NCBI GenBank assembly: GCA_944325665.1
Contig: CALVAY010000013.1
Location: 1 to 48,701, forward strand
Reading direction: 5' to 3'
Source of the DNA: Candidatus Gastranaerophilales bacterium
GTDB taxonomy: Bacteria > Cyanobacteriota > Vampirovibrionia > Gastranaerophilales > Gastranaerophilaceae
DNA length: 48,701 nt
Shown here piece after piece: positions 8,334 to 17,240 of this stretch. The notes under the pieces are model-generated. The model was not told the origin of the DNA. It saw nothing but the letters and a program-made list of their open reading frames with translations, and made no database searches. How positions within the stretch are numbered: position 1 is the first letter of the stretch; every line of letters starts with the position of its first letter. The translations under genes and the position numbers were made by a program.

Positions 8334-10809
8334 TGTCCCCTCCTTTTTGCTCTTTATGTTTTAGGTATAAATGTTCGTTTTTGGCTTTTCCAAAGAACAT
8401 TTGAGACAGCAAAGTAATGCCGACCACACCGATTGCAAATCCGCCGAACATTCTCATCCAGTGTCTGTCATTGAATTTTTGGCTTGCTGTTTCCATAAAT
8501 AACTCGTTTAGAGATTTACCTATCATTGAATATTGAGTTTTTTGCGAAACATCTACCTTACCTTGAAGTGTATGTCCTTGTCTTGCTAAGTCAACAATCT
8601 GACTGTAAATACGGTAGATATTTTCTCTTGTTTTAAGCAATGAATCATATAATGCAGGGTTGCAATGTTTAAGTGTATCAGCATCAAGAGTTGATACAAG
8701 TTCATTTGCTTCATTTTTGTATTGACCGAACAACAATTCAAGAACTTTTGTAGAGTCAACACCGTTACCGCTTAAGTAACATTTATTAGCTATATCATTC
8801 ATTGTTGAATCATATAGAACTTTACGGCAAGTTTGAATTACATCTTTAATGGCATTTTTATCACCGCCAAGACTTTCCCATTGTTTTGCTAAAGTACCGT
8901 CAGCAATTCTCTTTTCTAAGTCAGCTGCAAGAATGTATCTGTGTCCTGTTGATTTTATACCGGCAGTTTTTTCTTCGATAAACAAATCAACAACTCTTCT
9001 GTATAATGGAGTTCTGCCTGATTTTCCGTTTTGTACACTTTGTTTTAAGAAGCCAAGCAAATTGTCATTTTCAACATCTTCAACCCCTTTGAATGCATCA
9101 TCGGCAGCCCTTCTGATTTTATCCAAAATCTTACCCAATGTTTTAGATTCAAATTTAACTTGTTTTTCACTCAAAGTTGAAATGTACTCGCCGTAACGAC
9201 CTTCATTTCCTGCAATTTTAGAAAGCGAGCTTACAAGATATTTTTGAGATTGCTCTGCTGAATTTCTTGCTTGTTTTAAATCTTTAGTTTTTGGTTTAAG
9301 TTGAGCCATAAATGCATTCAACGAATCCAAGTGGATGCCTGTATGAACAGATTCATATTTTTGTCCTACAAGTCCGTTTATAAAGTCTGAAATAACGCTC
9401 AATCTTGCAGCAATCGGTCTTGTTTGCTTTTGATAAACATCTCCGAAAGAAGCGCAGTAATCGCTGACTACTTTACCATCTATCGTACCTTCAATCTTGT
9501 AGCCTTCAATTAAGCGTGCAAATTTATCTCTTAAAGCTGCTTTAGTCATAGCGCCTTCGGTAGAATCAAGAGCTTCAAGAAGTTCGCCCAAAGGTACAAC
9601 TCTTTCGGTTTCAGGTAATTTGTCGATATGAGCAAATTTTTGACGAAGTGCCATGTAAACTTTTCTGTCAGCAGAATTATCTCTTCCCTGAAGGCTTCTT
9701 ACGATAAGTTTCTTGTCTCCTTGTTCTGCAAAAAGCTTATCCATTTCCTCAACAAGCTTACCGTAGTTAACCATGGTAGTGCCTTTTTTAGCTTCCCTTA
9801 GGTCAGAATATGTTCTCATCATATTATCTCTTATTTGTAGAGCCGTACTTCTTAGCTCAAAAATAAGATTTGAATCATCAATGTCTTTTTTATCGTTTAT
9901 TACTCTAAACGGATCCAAAATATGAGAAACGTTGTTGAAAAATACTTTATCAGGTTCTTTTGTTCTTCTTGTTGTAATAACCGCCAAATCTCTTGCCGCT
10001 TGAGAGTCAAAATTTGCATCTTTCATTTTGGCTTGAATCATGCTTGGCAATTTATCGACATCAGCGGTAATTTTGTTGTATTGATGATTAATCAAGCCTT
10101 TTGTAATGCCTCTTTCGGCAACGTTACACATCATTGAAGTTAAAAGCGGGCTGAAACCTGCCGTTAACATCCACAAAGTATTACCTTGAAGAGCAATGGT
10201 ACGCATTTTTTCTTTGATTAGCTCTTCTCTGTCTTTTACATCTTTCGGTACACCCAGTTTGTCGCCAATTTTGTTTAATTCATCATTTGACCACAAATCC
10301 CAAGGTTGATATTGGTTATCTTGGAAGAAGTATTTTTTTCTGCCTTGAGAATCGACATATTTTTGACGGAAATCAAAACCGAAACGGTGTTTCATAGGTT
10401 CAGAAATAAGAACTTTCGGCCACATAGCCATTGAAGCAAAAAATGCACCAAAGCCTAAAAATTCCATTAAACCTTTCGTACCTGTTCCACGTCTTGTGAA
10501 AAGATAAGAAGCAATGCCAAGACCGCCTAACTTCATACCAAGGTCGTTAAATCTTCCCAATTGATTATCGTTAGATTCGCCTTTAGTAAGCGCTTTGCCT
10601 AATTCAACAATGTCTTTGCCTGTATCTGCGGCAGATATGACCAATGAAGAAAGAGGGTTGCGACTTTTTAGTAAAAATCCTCTTGGAGTTTGGGGTGCAA
10701 CAGAATTAGCATTCTGAACAAAAGCTCTATAAACGTCTTGCTCTGCAATTTCTTTGCGAAGCTGTGCGTATTGATTATTTAGAAATGAGGAGTTAACGTT
10801 GTTATTCAT
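8320..10809 (-). CDS. Large membrane protein of unknown function, operon partner of GH13
   Basis: 829 residues, not recognised. Hydrophobic segments lie near 98-112 (LGGLGIASYLF), 118-135 (FGAFFASMAMWPKVL), 212-230 (LWMLTAGFSPLLTSMM) and 790-810 (FGGFAIGVVGITLLSQMFFG). The roughly 550 residues between the third and fourth are polar, helical and charge-rich. The last 20 residues are charged (KHKEQKGGDNAVK). The plan of two helices, a loop containing WDLW and NKIGDKLG, one helix, long insert, one helix repeats that of the upstream 352-residue protein, so the two are probably distant paralogues. Start and stop codons of the pair overlap as TAATG; the downstream GH13 gene overlaps its end by 14 bases. 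A role as membrane scaffold or anchor for the glucan enzymes is a guess from context. Confidence 0.75.
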   Translation of the reverse strand: MNNNVNSSFLNNQYAQLRKEIAEQDVYRAFVQNANSVAPQTPRGFLLKSRNPLSSLVISAADTGKDIVELGKALTKGESNDNQLGRFNDLGMKLGGLGIASYLFTRRGTGTKGLMEFLGFGAFFASMAMWPKVLISEPMKHRFGFDFRQKYVDSQGRKKYFFQDNQYQPWDLWSNDELNKIGDKLGVPKDVKDREELIKEKMRTIALQGNTLWMLTAGFSPLLTSMMCNVAERGITKGLINHQYNKITADVDKLPSMIQAKMKDANFDSQAARDLAVITTRRTKEPDKVFFNNVSHILDPFRVINDKKDIDDSNLIFELRSTALQIRDNMMRTYSDLREAKKGTTMVNYGKLVEEMDKLFAEQGDKKLIVRSLQGRDNSADRKVYMALRQKFAHIDKLPETERVVPLGELLEALDSTEGAMTKAALRDKFARLIEGYKIEGTIDGKVVSDYCASFGDVYQKQTRPIAARLSVISDFINGLVGQKYESVHTGIHLDSLNAFMAQLKPKTKDLKQARNSAEQSQKYLVSSLSKIAGNEGRYGEYISTLSEKQVKFESKTLGKILDKIRRAADDAFKGVEDVENDNLLGFLKQSVQNGKSGRTPLYRRVVDLFIEEKTAGIKSTGHRYILAADLEKRIADGTLAKQWESLGGDKNAIKDVIQTCRKVLYDSTMNDIANKCYLSGNGVDSTKVLELLFGQYKNEANELVSTLDADTLKHCNPALYDSLLKTRENIYRIYSQIVDLARQGHTLQGKVDVSQKTQYSMIGKSLNELFMETASQKFNDRHWMRMFGGFAIGVVGITLLSQMFFGKAKNEHLYLKHKEQKGGDNAVK

Positions 10810-11867
10810 TAGTGCACCTCATATTCTTTATTTGTGTCAATTTGTGTATCCGGCAAGTTTTTACCCACTTTAAAGCCTTTTGTAGCGTTCATAATACCTA
10901 AAATTGTTGAAGCCAAAGCACCAAAGATAAGAACTCTGCCAACAACCTTTGAGCTGCGTGTAAATCTCTTACTGTTTCCGTTGTATAAATCAACAAAACT
11001 GTCTTTTAATTTAGAGCCTAAACCGGTAGCAAAAGCTGTTACTTTCTTGGTAAATTTAGCATCTCTCGGGATTGCAATTTTTGTTTCGAAAGGTTCTTGA
11101 GCAGCAAGTGCAACACCAAGACCTGCCCAAATAAATGAGCTGATTGACTTAGCAGCATTTGATTTTACAATTAATTCTTTAACTTTGGGTTGAACTGTTT
11201 GATCAGGTGAGTTAAGAGGCTCTTTGAAGCCCATTTTTTTGGCAATTTTATCATACCAAATGTATCTGTTGCCTTGTTTTTCACCTTGTTTGTTAATTAA
11301 GTCCCAACGTGGGAAATCGGCACTTTCAAATACCCTGTGGTATTCGATTGCCGTTAAGTCTCTATCACCCTTGTGCTCAGGGAATTCGGTAACAACTTTT
11401 TGATAAGGCATCTCAAGGTCAACACCTGTTTTTAGCTCGATACCTTTATTCATTAATTTTGGGCCTAACCATTTGCCAACGGCATACATAACAACACCTG
11501 CCGCCATTTTTCTTCCCGAAATACCGGCAAAAGCTCTGTCAGGCATTCTAAAACCTTTGTTTGCAGCATTAAATAGGGCTATTAACATGCCTGAACCGAC
11601 AAGATTAGGCACAAGCCCCAAAGACAAAAATTCGTAAAAATTGGAGTTGCGAGAACCGTTCATTCCTTTAGGTGCGTAAGTAAAAACGTCTTTTACAAGT
11701 TTATCCGCAACAATTCTTGCCCCTGTGATAGGAGTTTTTTTGATAATTTGATCACTTGTACTGGATAACTCCTTGTCAGCATGCGATTTCTTGTAGAAAG
11801 CGTTTTGTGGAATTTCAATTTTACTGTTACCTGTTTGCACCTTTTTGTTAGACTCCAAAACTAACAC
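10809..11867 (-). CDS. Membrane protein of unknown function, first gene of GH13 operon
   Basis: 352 residues from a GTG at 11867; no ribosome site precedes that codon. A second in-frame GTG ten codons in (near 11840) has GGAG twelve bases upstream and is an alternative start. Four hydrophobic segments: about 82-103 (LVPNLVGSGMLIALFNAA), 115-135 (KMAAGVVMYAVGKWLGPKLM), 243-260 (SISSFIWAGLGVALAA) and 313-335 (VLIFGALASTILGIM). The loop between the second and third carries DFPRWDL and WYDKIAKKMGF, matching QPWDLW and NKIGDKLGV in the next gene. No enzyme motif is seen. It heads a run with one membrane paralogue and two GH13 proteins, with end-to-start contacts that suggest one mRNA. Function unknown. 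Confidence 0.72.
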   Translation of the reverse strand: MLVLESNKKVQTGNSKIEIPQNAFYKKSHADKELSSTSDQIIKKTPITGARIVADKLVKDVFTYAPKGMNGSRNSNFYEFLSLGLVPNLVGSGMLIALFNAANKGFRMPDRAFAGISGRKMAAGVVMYAVGKWLGPKLMNKGIELKTGVDLEMPYQKVVTEFPEHKGDRDLTAIEYHRVFESADFPRWDLINKQGEKQGNRYIWYDKIAKKMGFKEPLNSPDQTVQPKVKELIVKSNAAKSISSFIWAGLGVALAAQEPFETKIAIPRDAKFTKKVTAFATGLGSKLKDSFVDLYNGNSKRFTRSSKVVGRVLIFGALASTILGIMNATKGFKVGKNLPDTQIDTNKEYEVH

Positions 11868-11995
11868 ACAAATAAATGAAAAAGTCTAAAAGAAAATATT
11901 TGATATATTCTTAAAGAAAATTTACATACTTTAACAAATAAATTTATATTTATTGCTAACAACATCAAATTGTAGATAATTGAACAAAATTTATG

Positions 11996-12001
11996 TAAAA
12001 T
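11996..12001 (+). promoter_or_regulatory. -10 box placed for a leaderless mRNA
   Basis: TAAAAT, then six bases, then the ATG at 12008. No Shine-Dalgarno sequence lies upstream. Transcription is expected to start at or within a base of the A of the ATG. Confidence 0.5.
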
Positions 12002-12007
12002 AAATAT

Positions 12008-14353
12008 ATGGACACATTTAATCTTCAATTTAGTAATGAGATTATAAATAAAATAATAAATTTTTACAACTCGACAAATGAGCTACTACTTCTGTGTGGT
12101 TTTTCAGGTTGCTCAAAAAGTGAAATTTTAAACAAATCTCTTGAAAATTTGGACGAAAATACGCTTGTATTCAAGCATTTATGTTTTGAGCACACTACAA
12201 TTGACGACTTTTTACTCAACTTTTACGACTCTTTTCGAAAATTTTCACTTGAAAGAAAAGTAAGCCTTAAAAAGAGCATGGGCGAAACTTTTGCAAATAA
12301 AGTCAGCTTTTATTTTAAAAATATAGATAAAAAATGTGTTATTGTGGTTGACAATTACGAGCTTGTATCGGACAACATAGAAATTTTAAACCTTTTGGCT
12401 CACATCGCAAGCTTTGAAAATACAAAACTTGTGCTTGTTTCAACAGAAAAAAACATAGACTTTTTCATTCGTCAAAATTTATCTAATGAAATAATCGAAA
12501 TTCAACCAAACAGCTACGAAGATTTTTGCTCAAAAGTTAACCTTGAGATTATCGACGCCGATGAAAATACCCTAAAAGAGCTTTACGAAGTTACACAAGG
12601 GCATGAACTGTATCTCAGGATGTTATTAAGATACGCAAAAACAACGGGCGTGAGCCTTTTTGACTTTCTTGAAGAATTTAAAAAAAGAAAGATGGAATTT
12701 GGCGATTTCATTATCTCAAAAGTAATTTCCCTTGTCCCGAGCGCATATTTTAGTTTCTTGAAAAATTTATGCGTTTACAACCATGCCATAAGTATCGATT
12801 TTATAAGAAACTATTCGCTTGGCGATGTTTCTCAAATTGAATACCTTGAAAAAAATCTTTTAATTTCAAAAGTTGATAATGAAATAATTCTGAAGAAATT
12901 TTTCAAACAACATTTTATAAACACTCTATCCGTACAGGAAAAATTTAAAATCTATAACAAGCTTATTGAAATATATGAAGAAGAGCTTTCAAAAAGCCCT
13001 AAGGACAGACTTTTGAGATTATCTCGAGAAAGTATTCGAAAACAAATCGAAATGTTTGAAAGAAATATCCCGAAAATAAAAAATCAAACCGTAATCGGGC
13101 AAAATAACTTCTCTTACATCTCGCTTGCTCAAGGAAGCTCAAATCCTTGGTTTGACAAAAAAGAAACGGACAGAAAAAAACGCTTTTTGGAAAAGAAAAA
13201 AGAATTTTCAAAAGAAGAAAAGGTAAATTTCATAAGCGAAGAAGACCAATTAATGCTTAAGGAATTCAGACGAAGAAAATTTGAAAGCGAAGCTAAAAAA
13301 CAGCAGGAAAACAAAGAATTTGGCTTTATAGAAAACCTTAAGTTGGCTTATGAATATGAAAGAGATTACAAATACCCTCAAGCGCTTGAACTTTTGGCAA
13401 AATTAAAACCTCAAGCACCTGATGATATTGTTAAAACAGATATTTTAGAACATCTTGCCCACATAAGCGAAAAATTAAACAACTTTGAAATTGCGCTTGA
13501 ATACTATACTCAAATGGGCAGCTTGTGCATTATAAATAAAGAATTTGAAAAATATTACGAAGTCATTCTTCAAATGGCAAATTTATACAAACATTTGTAC
13601 AGATTTCAAAGTGCAAAAGAAGAATATCTGAAAATAATTAACGCAAAAAATCCTCTCAAGCTTTCGACAAAAACCTCTGCCTATCTTGGCTTAGGGGATA
13701 TTTTTGAAAGCGAAAACAATATTGAAGAGGCTCTAAAATACTACACGCTTGCAAAAGAGTTAATACCGGATGATGATGTTGTTCAAAGCTGTGAAGTAAG
13801 CTTTAAAACTGCGGTTTTATACGACGATATGCAAGATTTTGAACATGCAATCGAATTTTATCAAAAAAACATTGAAACAAGTCAAAATTCAAAAGAAAAT
13901 AAATACCTTTCACAAAGCTATGTTAACCTTGGTTTAATATACTCTTACGAAGGTGATTTTGAAAATGCCGCAAAATATCTTAAACTGGCATACGACAAAG
14001 ATTTAGAACAAAAAAATCTTACAGGGGTATATTTTAGTGCAAGAGAACTTTCAAAACTGTATGAAGGCGACAACATCGAGCTTGCAATTGAATATTTAAA
14101 AGAAGCCCTAAATTGTGCCAAAGAAATGCAAGACGGTTTTAAACTTGCCTACGCATATTTAGAACTTGGAGATTTATACTATAATTTCTCTCAAAATGAC
14201 GCAGCGCTTGAGTGTTACTTTGAAGCAAGGCAGGCGCTTGGCGAAAATATTCTTGATGAAAACAAAGAAATTATCGAGCGAAGAATTAAAGATATGAAAA
14301 TAAAAATGTTTGAAGAAAATTTCAGAAAAATTGAGGAAAGATATGTTCAGTAA
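12008..14353 (+). CDS. STAND-like P-loop NTPase with TPR C-terminus
   Basis: 781 residues. Residues 1-330 look like an AAA/STAND NTPase: a Walker A-like GFSGCSKSE (about 32-40; Cys-Ser in place of the usual Gly) and a Walker B-like CVIVVDNYE (about 115). A charged linker (about 370-440) leads to a run of tetratricopeptide-type helical pairs (about 440-765; for example YPQALELLAKLKP, EEALKYYTLAKEL, ENAAKYLKLAYDK). Such proteins usually act as nucleotide-dependent switches with a TPR protein-binding platform; the partner is unknown. No effector domain precedes the NTPase, so a defence role is not supported. The start overlaps no ribosome site and sits six bases after a -10 box. It overlaps rsmG by 11 bases. 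Confidence 0.75.
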   Translation: MDTFNLQFSNEIINKIINFYNSTNELLLLCGFSGCSKSEILNKSLENLDENTLVFKHLCFEHTTIDDFLLNFYDSFRKFSLERKVSLKKSMGETFANKVSFYFKNIDKKCVIVVDNYELVSDNIEILNLLAHIASFENTKLVLVSTEKNIDFFIRQNLSNEIIEIQPNSYEDFCSKVNLEIIDADENTLKELYEVTQGHELYLRMLLRYAKTTGVSLFDFLEEFKKRKMEFGDFIISKVISLVPSAYFSFLKNLCVYNHAISIDFIRNYSLGDVSQIEYLEKNLLISKVDNEIILKKFFKQHFINTLSVQEKFKIYNKLIEIYEEELSKSPKDRLLRLSRESIRKQIEMFERNIPKIKNQTVIGQNNFSYISLAQGSSNPWFDKKETDRKKRFLEKKKEFSKEEKVNFISEEDQLMLKEFRRRKFESEAKKQQENKEFGFIENLKLAYEYERDYKYPQALELLAKLKPQAPDDIVKTDILEHLAHISEKLNNFEIALEYYTQMGSLCIINKEFEKYYEVILQMANLYKHLYRFQSAKEEYLKIINAKNPLKLSTKTSAYLGLGDIFESENNIEEALKYYTLAKELIPDDDVVQSCEVSFKTAVLYDDMQDFEHAIEFYQKNIETSQNSKENKYLSQSYVNLGLIYSYEGDFENAAKYLKLAYDKDLEQKNLTGVYFSARELSKLYEGDNIELAIEYLKEALNCAKEMQDGFKLAYAYLELGDLYYNFSQNDAALECYFEARQALGENILDENKEIIERRIKDMKIKMFEENFRKIEERYVQ

Positions 14354-14972
14354 GGAACAAAGAGAGATTTTAAAAGAAAATTTTAACTTGGAAACAGATA
14401 AGACAACACTTGAAAAATTTGAAAAATGGCACGAGCTGTTTCTTGATTATAATTCTCATACTAATCTGATGAGCAAAAATGACACCAAATTGCTTTTTGA
14501 AAAGCATATTTTTGACTCACTTGCAATTTTAAAGTGGGAAGAATTTGACCCGACAAAAAAACAAAAAATTTTAGATGTAGGTACAGGCGGCGGCTTCCCC
14601 TCGGTTATTCTTGCGCTTTTTTTCCCGAACTTGGAAATTGTTGCAAATGATTCTCGAATGAAAAAAATAAATTTTATAATCGAGGCAAAAGACAAGCTTG
14701 ATATAGAAAATTTAAAAATCTCATACGCAAGAGCAGAGGATTTAGAACCTCTTAACTGCGATATAGTGATTTCTCGTGCAGTCGGAACAATAAAAGATGT
14801 TTTAAGACTTTCAAAAAAACACATAAAGCAAGGCGGATATTTTGTTATATACAAAGCAAAAACTCTAAAAGACGAGCTTTTAGAGGCAAAAATTGAAAAT
14901 GCAAAAATTGTTGACTACACACTTCCTCTAAAAGAAGATTACACAAGGCATTTAGCGATTATTAAAACTTAA
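14343..14972 (+). CDS. rsmG: 16S rRNA (guanine-N7)-methyltransferase RsmG
   Basis: Methylates N7 of G527 of 16S rRNA using S-adenosylmethionine. The ATG at 14343 is chosen because GAGG lies seven bases upstream, inside the previous gene; a TTG at 14310 would add eleven residues that read MKKISEKLRKD and lacks support. From this start the protein is 209 residues, normal for the family. SAM-binding motif ILDVGTGGGFPSVILALFFP at about 70-88, then DSRMKKINFI and ISRAVGTIKDVL, both typical of RsmG. The gene overlaps the NTPase-TPR gene by 11 bases, which suggests coupled translation, and its 3' end overlaps the convergent small gene by 11 bases. Confidence 0.95.
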   Translation: MFSKEQREILKENFNLETDKTTLEKFEKWHELFLDYNSHTNLMSKNDTKLLFEKHIFDSLAILKWEEFDPTKKQKILDVGTGGGFPSVILALFFPNLEIVANDSRMKKINFIIEAKDKLDIENLKISYARAEDLEPLNCDIVISRAVGTIKDVLRLSKKHIKQGGYFVIYKAKTLKDELLEAKIENAKIVDYTLPLKEDYTRHLAIIKT

Positions 14973-15342
14973 AACGCTTTGCTTCCTTGCTTCTATCTAC
15001 ATAGCAACCGCCGCCGCCCATCATGGCATCGGCCCAATCCTCTCCTTCTTCATATTCTACATATGCTTTCTTGCAGGCTTCCAAAAGTAAATAGTCCTGA
15101 GCCTGAGCAAATTCCTTCCCTACGCATCTAACGTCATAAAGGACGCTATGTAATTTGTCTTGGGGTGAAGGAAAACTTTTGCCTGTTTTTTCATCATAAA
15201 TTGAACTTACATATTCTGAAGTGCCGGGTTCAATTTCTTGAAGCATTTCTAACACTTCTTGTGCATTTTTTCTAAATTCTTCTCTTTCCTTAACCCCTGT
15301 AAAATATGTTTTATTTGTACTTGAAATATTCGCTATTTGCAT
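14962..15342 (-). CDS. Small protein of unknown function with F-x-G leader
   Basis: 126 residues, not recognised. The leader MQIANISSTNKTYFTGVKER has the same layout as several other proteins in this window (hydrophilic start, Phe-x-Gly near residue 14-16, then basic residues). The rest is acidic and helical with a Gly run GGGG near residue 110 and no transmembrane helix or signal peptide. AAGGAG lies seven bases before the ATG. Convergent with rsmG, with an 11-base overlap of the coding ends. A cytoplasmic accessory role is only a guess. Confidence 0.75.
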   Translation of the reverse strand: MQIANISSTNKTYFTGVKEREEFRKNAQEVLEMLQEIEPGTSEYVSSIYDEKTGKSFPSPQDKLHSVLYDVRCVGKEFAQAQDYLLLEACKKAYVEYEEGEDWADAMMGGGGCYVDRSKEAKRFKF

Positions 15343-15459
15343 TGTTTTCTCCTTTTTATACCTTAAAAACCCATAACAAACTTTTTTTGCTATGGAACTA
15401 ATCCGAAAGTCTTACGTCATCTAATCCATAAATACTACAAAAGGTGGAGGATTATCATT

Positions 15460-16413
15460 TTGGGTATTAACAGTATTTACGAGGAAAAAGAAAATTTAAT
15501 ACTAGACAGCGTACTTATTGAAAATGACTGCGAGGAAGAAAAAGAGGATATAAAAACTTTCTCCAGCATTGCAAACAAAGACGAAATTTTACAAATGTAT
15601 TTAAAGGATATAGGAAGAGTAAAGCTTTTGAACAGAAACTCTGAACTTTCACTTGGGAAAAAAATTAAAGAAGGAAATAAAAAAGAAGCCTTAATTGCAC
15701 AAAAAAAGCTTATTCAGGCAAATTTAAGACTTGTGGTATCAATAGCAAAAAAATACACGGGACAAGGCATTTTATTTATGGACCTTGTGCAAGAAGGATC
15801 TTTGGGCTTAATTAAAGCGGCTCAAAAATTTGACTATACAAAAGGTTTTAAGTTCTCAACTTATGCAACCTGGTGGATTAAACAAACAATTATAAGAGCC
15901 GTTGCAAACTCATCTCGCTCGATTAGAATTCCCGTTCATATGAGCGATAAGATTAGAACTCTTAAAAAAGCAATGGTTAAATTAAGCGTAAAACTGGGTA
16001 GAGAACCGCAGGATGAAGAGCTGGGGCAATATCTTAATATGGATGTTAAAAAAATAAAAACTATTAAAAAAGCCATGATAAAAGAGCCTATTAGCCTCTA
16101 TACACCTGTTGCACAAGACTTGTGCCTTGAGGATTACATTGCCGACACGGAAGATAAAAAACCTGAATTAAGCTGCGAAAAAGAGTTTTTAAACAAAGAC
16201 ATAATGACAATTTTAGATATATTAAATCAGAAGGAGAGATTTATCATAATAAACCGTTTCGGTTTAGGCGGGCGTAAAGTAAAAACACTGGAAGAGTTGG
16301 GGAAAATTTTAGGCTTTTCAAAAGAGAGGATAAGGCAAATAGAAAATGATGCCATTCACAAACTAAAACGCTCCGAGCGTTCAAAAGCCCTAAAGGATTA
16401 CTTAATTCAGTGA
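15460..16413 (+). CDS. Sigma-70 family RNA polymerase sigma factor (group 1/2)
   Basis: 317 residues from a TTG at 15460 that has GGTGGAGG nine bases upstream. Sigma regions in order: 1.2 ([17 protein letters not shown], about 45-61), 2.1-2.4 ([11 protein letters not shown], then [19 protein letters not shown] and [17 protein letters not shown], about 90-150), 3 ([16 protein letters not shown]) and 4 ([11 protein letters not shown], then [15 protein letters not shown], about 262-305). Regions 2.4 and 4.2 are of the housekeeping type, so it should read TTGACA/TATAAT promoters like those seen in this window. There is no region 1.1 and it is shorter than most primary factors, so it may be a group 2 paralogue. 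No anti-sigma gene is adjacent. Confidence 0.9.
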   Translation: MGINSIYEEKENLILDSVLIENDCEEEKEDIKTFSSIANKDEILQMYLKDIGRVKLLNRNSELSLGKKIKEGNKKEALIAQKKLIQANLRLVVSIAKKYTGQGILFMDLVQEGSLGLIKAAQKFDYTKGFKFSTYATWWIKQTIIRAVANSSRSIRIPVHMSDKIRTLKKAMVKLSVKLGREPQDEELGQYLNMDVKKIKTIKKAMIKEPISLYTPVAQDLCLEDYIADTEDKKPELSCEKEFLNKDIMTILDILNQKERFIIINRFGLGGRKVKTLEELGKILGFSKERIRQIENDAIHKLKRSERSKALKDYLIQ

Positions 16414-16436
16414 TGTTATAAGGGCGCAAAATATGC

Positions 16437-16442
16437 TAGAAT
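16437..16442 (+). promoter_or_regulatory. Extended -10 box placed for a leaderless mRNA
   Basis: TGC-TAGAAT, then six bases, then the GTG start at 16449. No Shine-Dalgarno site. Lies in the 35-base gap after the sigma factor gene. Confidence 0.55.
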
Positions 16443-16448
16443 AATTTT

Positions 16449-17240
16449 GTGGAAAATTTAATTGAAGTAAAAAATTTATATAAAACTTATCAGGAAAACA
16501 GAGGTTTCTTATCCCCAAAAACAGAGCCTACAAAAGCTCTTGAGGGGATAAACCTTGAAATTAAAAAGGGTGAAATTTTAGCCCTTGTAGGTGAATCCGG
16601 CTGCGGTAAGTCAACTTTGGGAAATTGCATATTAAAACTGATTGAAACAACCTCAGGGGAAATTTTATTTAAAGGGGAAAATATTCTAAAATTCGACAAA
16701 AAACAAACAAAGGAATTTAGAAAAAAAGCTCAGATGATTTTTCAAAACCCTTATTCAAGCTTAAATCCTAAAATGAAAATAGGTGAAATTCTTGAAGAAC
16801 CGCTCATAATCCACGGTTTTAGGGACAGAAAAAAAAGAAAACAAGATGTTATTGAAAGCGCACAGTTGTGCGGCTTGAGCGAAGGAGATTTAAAAAAATA
16901 CCCTCATGAGTTTTCGGGCGGTCAAAGACAAAGGGTAGCAATAGCAAGGGCTTTGGTATTAAAACCTGAATTTATCGTTGCGGATGAGCCTATCTCGGCA
17001 CTTGATGTCAGTATTGCGGCACAAATAATAAATTTGCTTTGCGAACTGAAGGACAAGCTTAATTTAACATTTTTGTTTATTTCGCACGATTTAAACATTG
17101 TAAGATACATAAGCCAAAGGGTTGCCATTTTAAACAAAGGCAAAATAGTCGAAATCGGCGAAACTCAAGAGGTTTTTGACAATCCCAAAGACAATTACAC
17201 AAAACTTTTAATAAGTTCAATCCCTAAAATTAACATTTAG
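16449..17240 (+). CDS. Oligopeptide/dipeptide-type ABC transporter ATP-binding protein (OppF/DppF-like)
   Basis: 263 residues from GTG. Walker A GESGCGKST (about 50-58), Q-loop MIFQNPYSSLNPKM (about 97-110), signature FSGGQRQRVAIARAL (about 154-168), Walker B FIVADEPISALDVS and switch His in FLFISHDLN. The segment NPYSSLNP and the C-terminal NPKDNYTKLLISSIP are typical of the peptide-transport OppF/DppF subfamily. The usual partners (permeases, OppD, binding protein) are not beside it, so it is an orphan ATPase within this window. It probably starts as a leaderless mRNA. The last four bases overlap the convergent queE. Confidence 0.9.
   Translation: MENLIEVKNLYKTYQENRGFLSPKTEPTKALEGINLEIKKGEILALVGESGCGKSTLGNCILKLIETTSGEILFKGENILKFDKKQTKEFRKKAQMIFQNPYSSLNPKMKIGEILEEPLIIHGFRDRKKRKQDVIESAQLCGLSEGDLKKYPHEFSGGQRQRVAIARALVLKPEFIVADEPISALDVSIAAQIINLLCELKDKLNLTFLFISHDLNIVRYISQRVAILNKGKIVEIGETQEVFDNPKDNYTKLLISSIPKINI

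Noticed and set aside
11868-12007. Strong promoter for the membrane/GH13 operon
   Set aside because: TTGTTA with an 18-base spacer and TAAGAA is possible on the minus strand, but the whole stretch is AT-rich and similar matches are expected by chance.
12008-14353. Antiphage STAND (Avs-like) defence gene
   Set aside because: No N-terminal effector domain, and the gene is coupled to the housekeeping rsmG; there are no other defence genes nearby.
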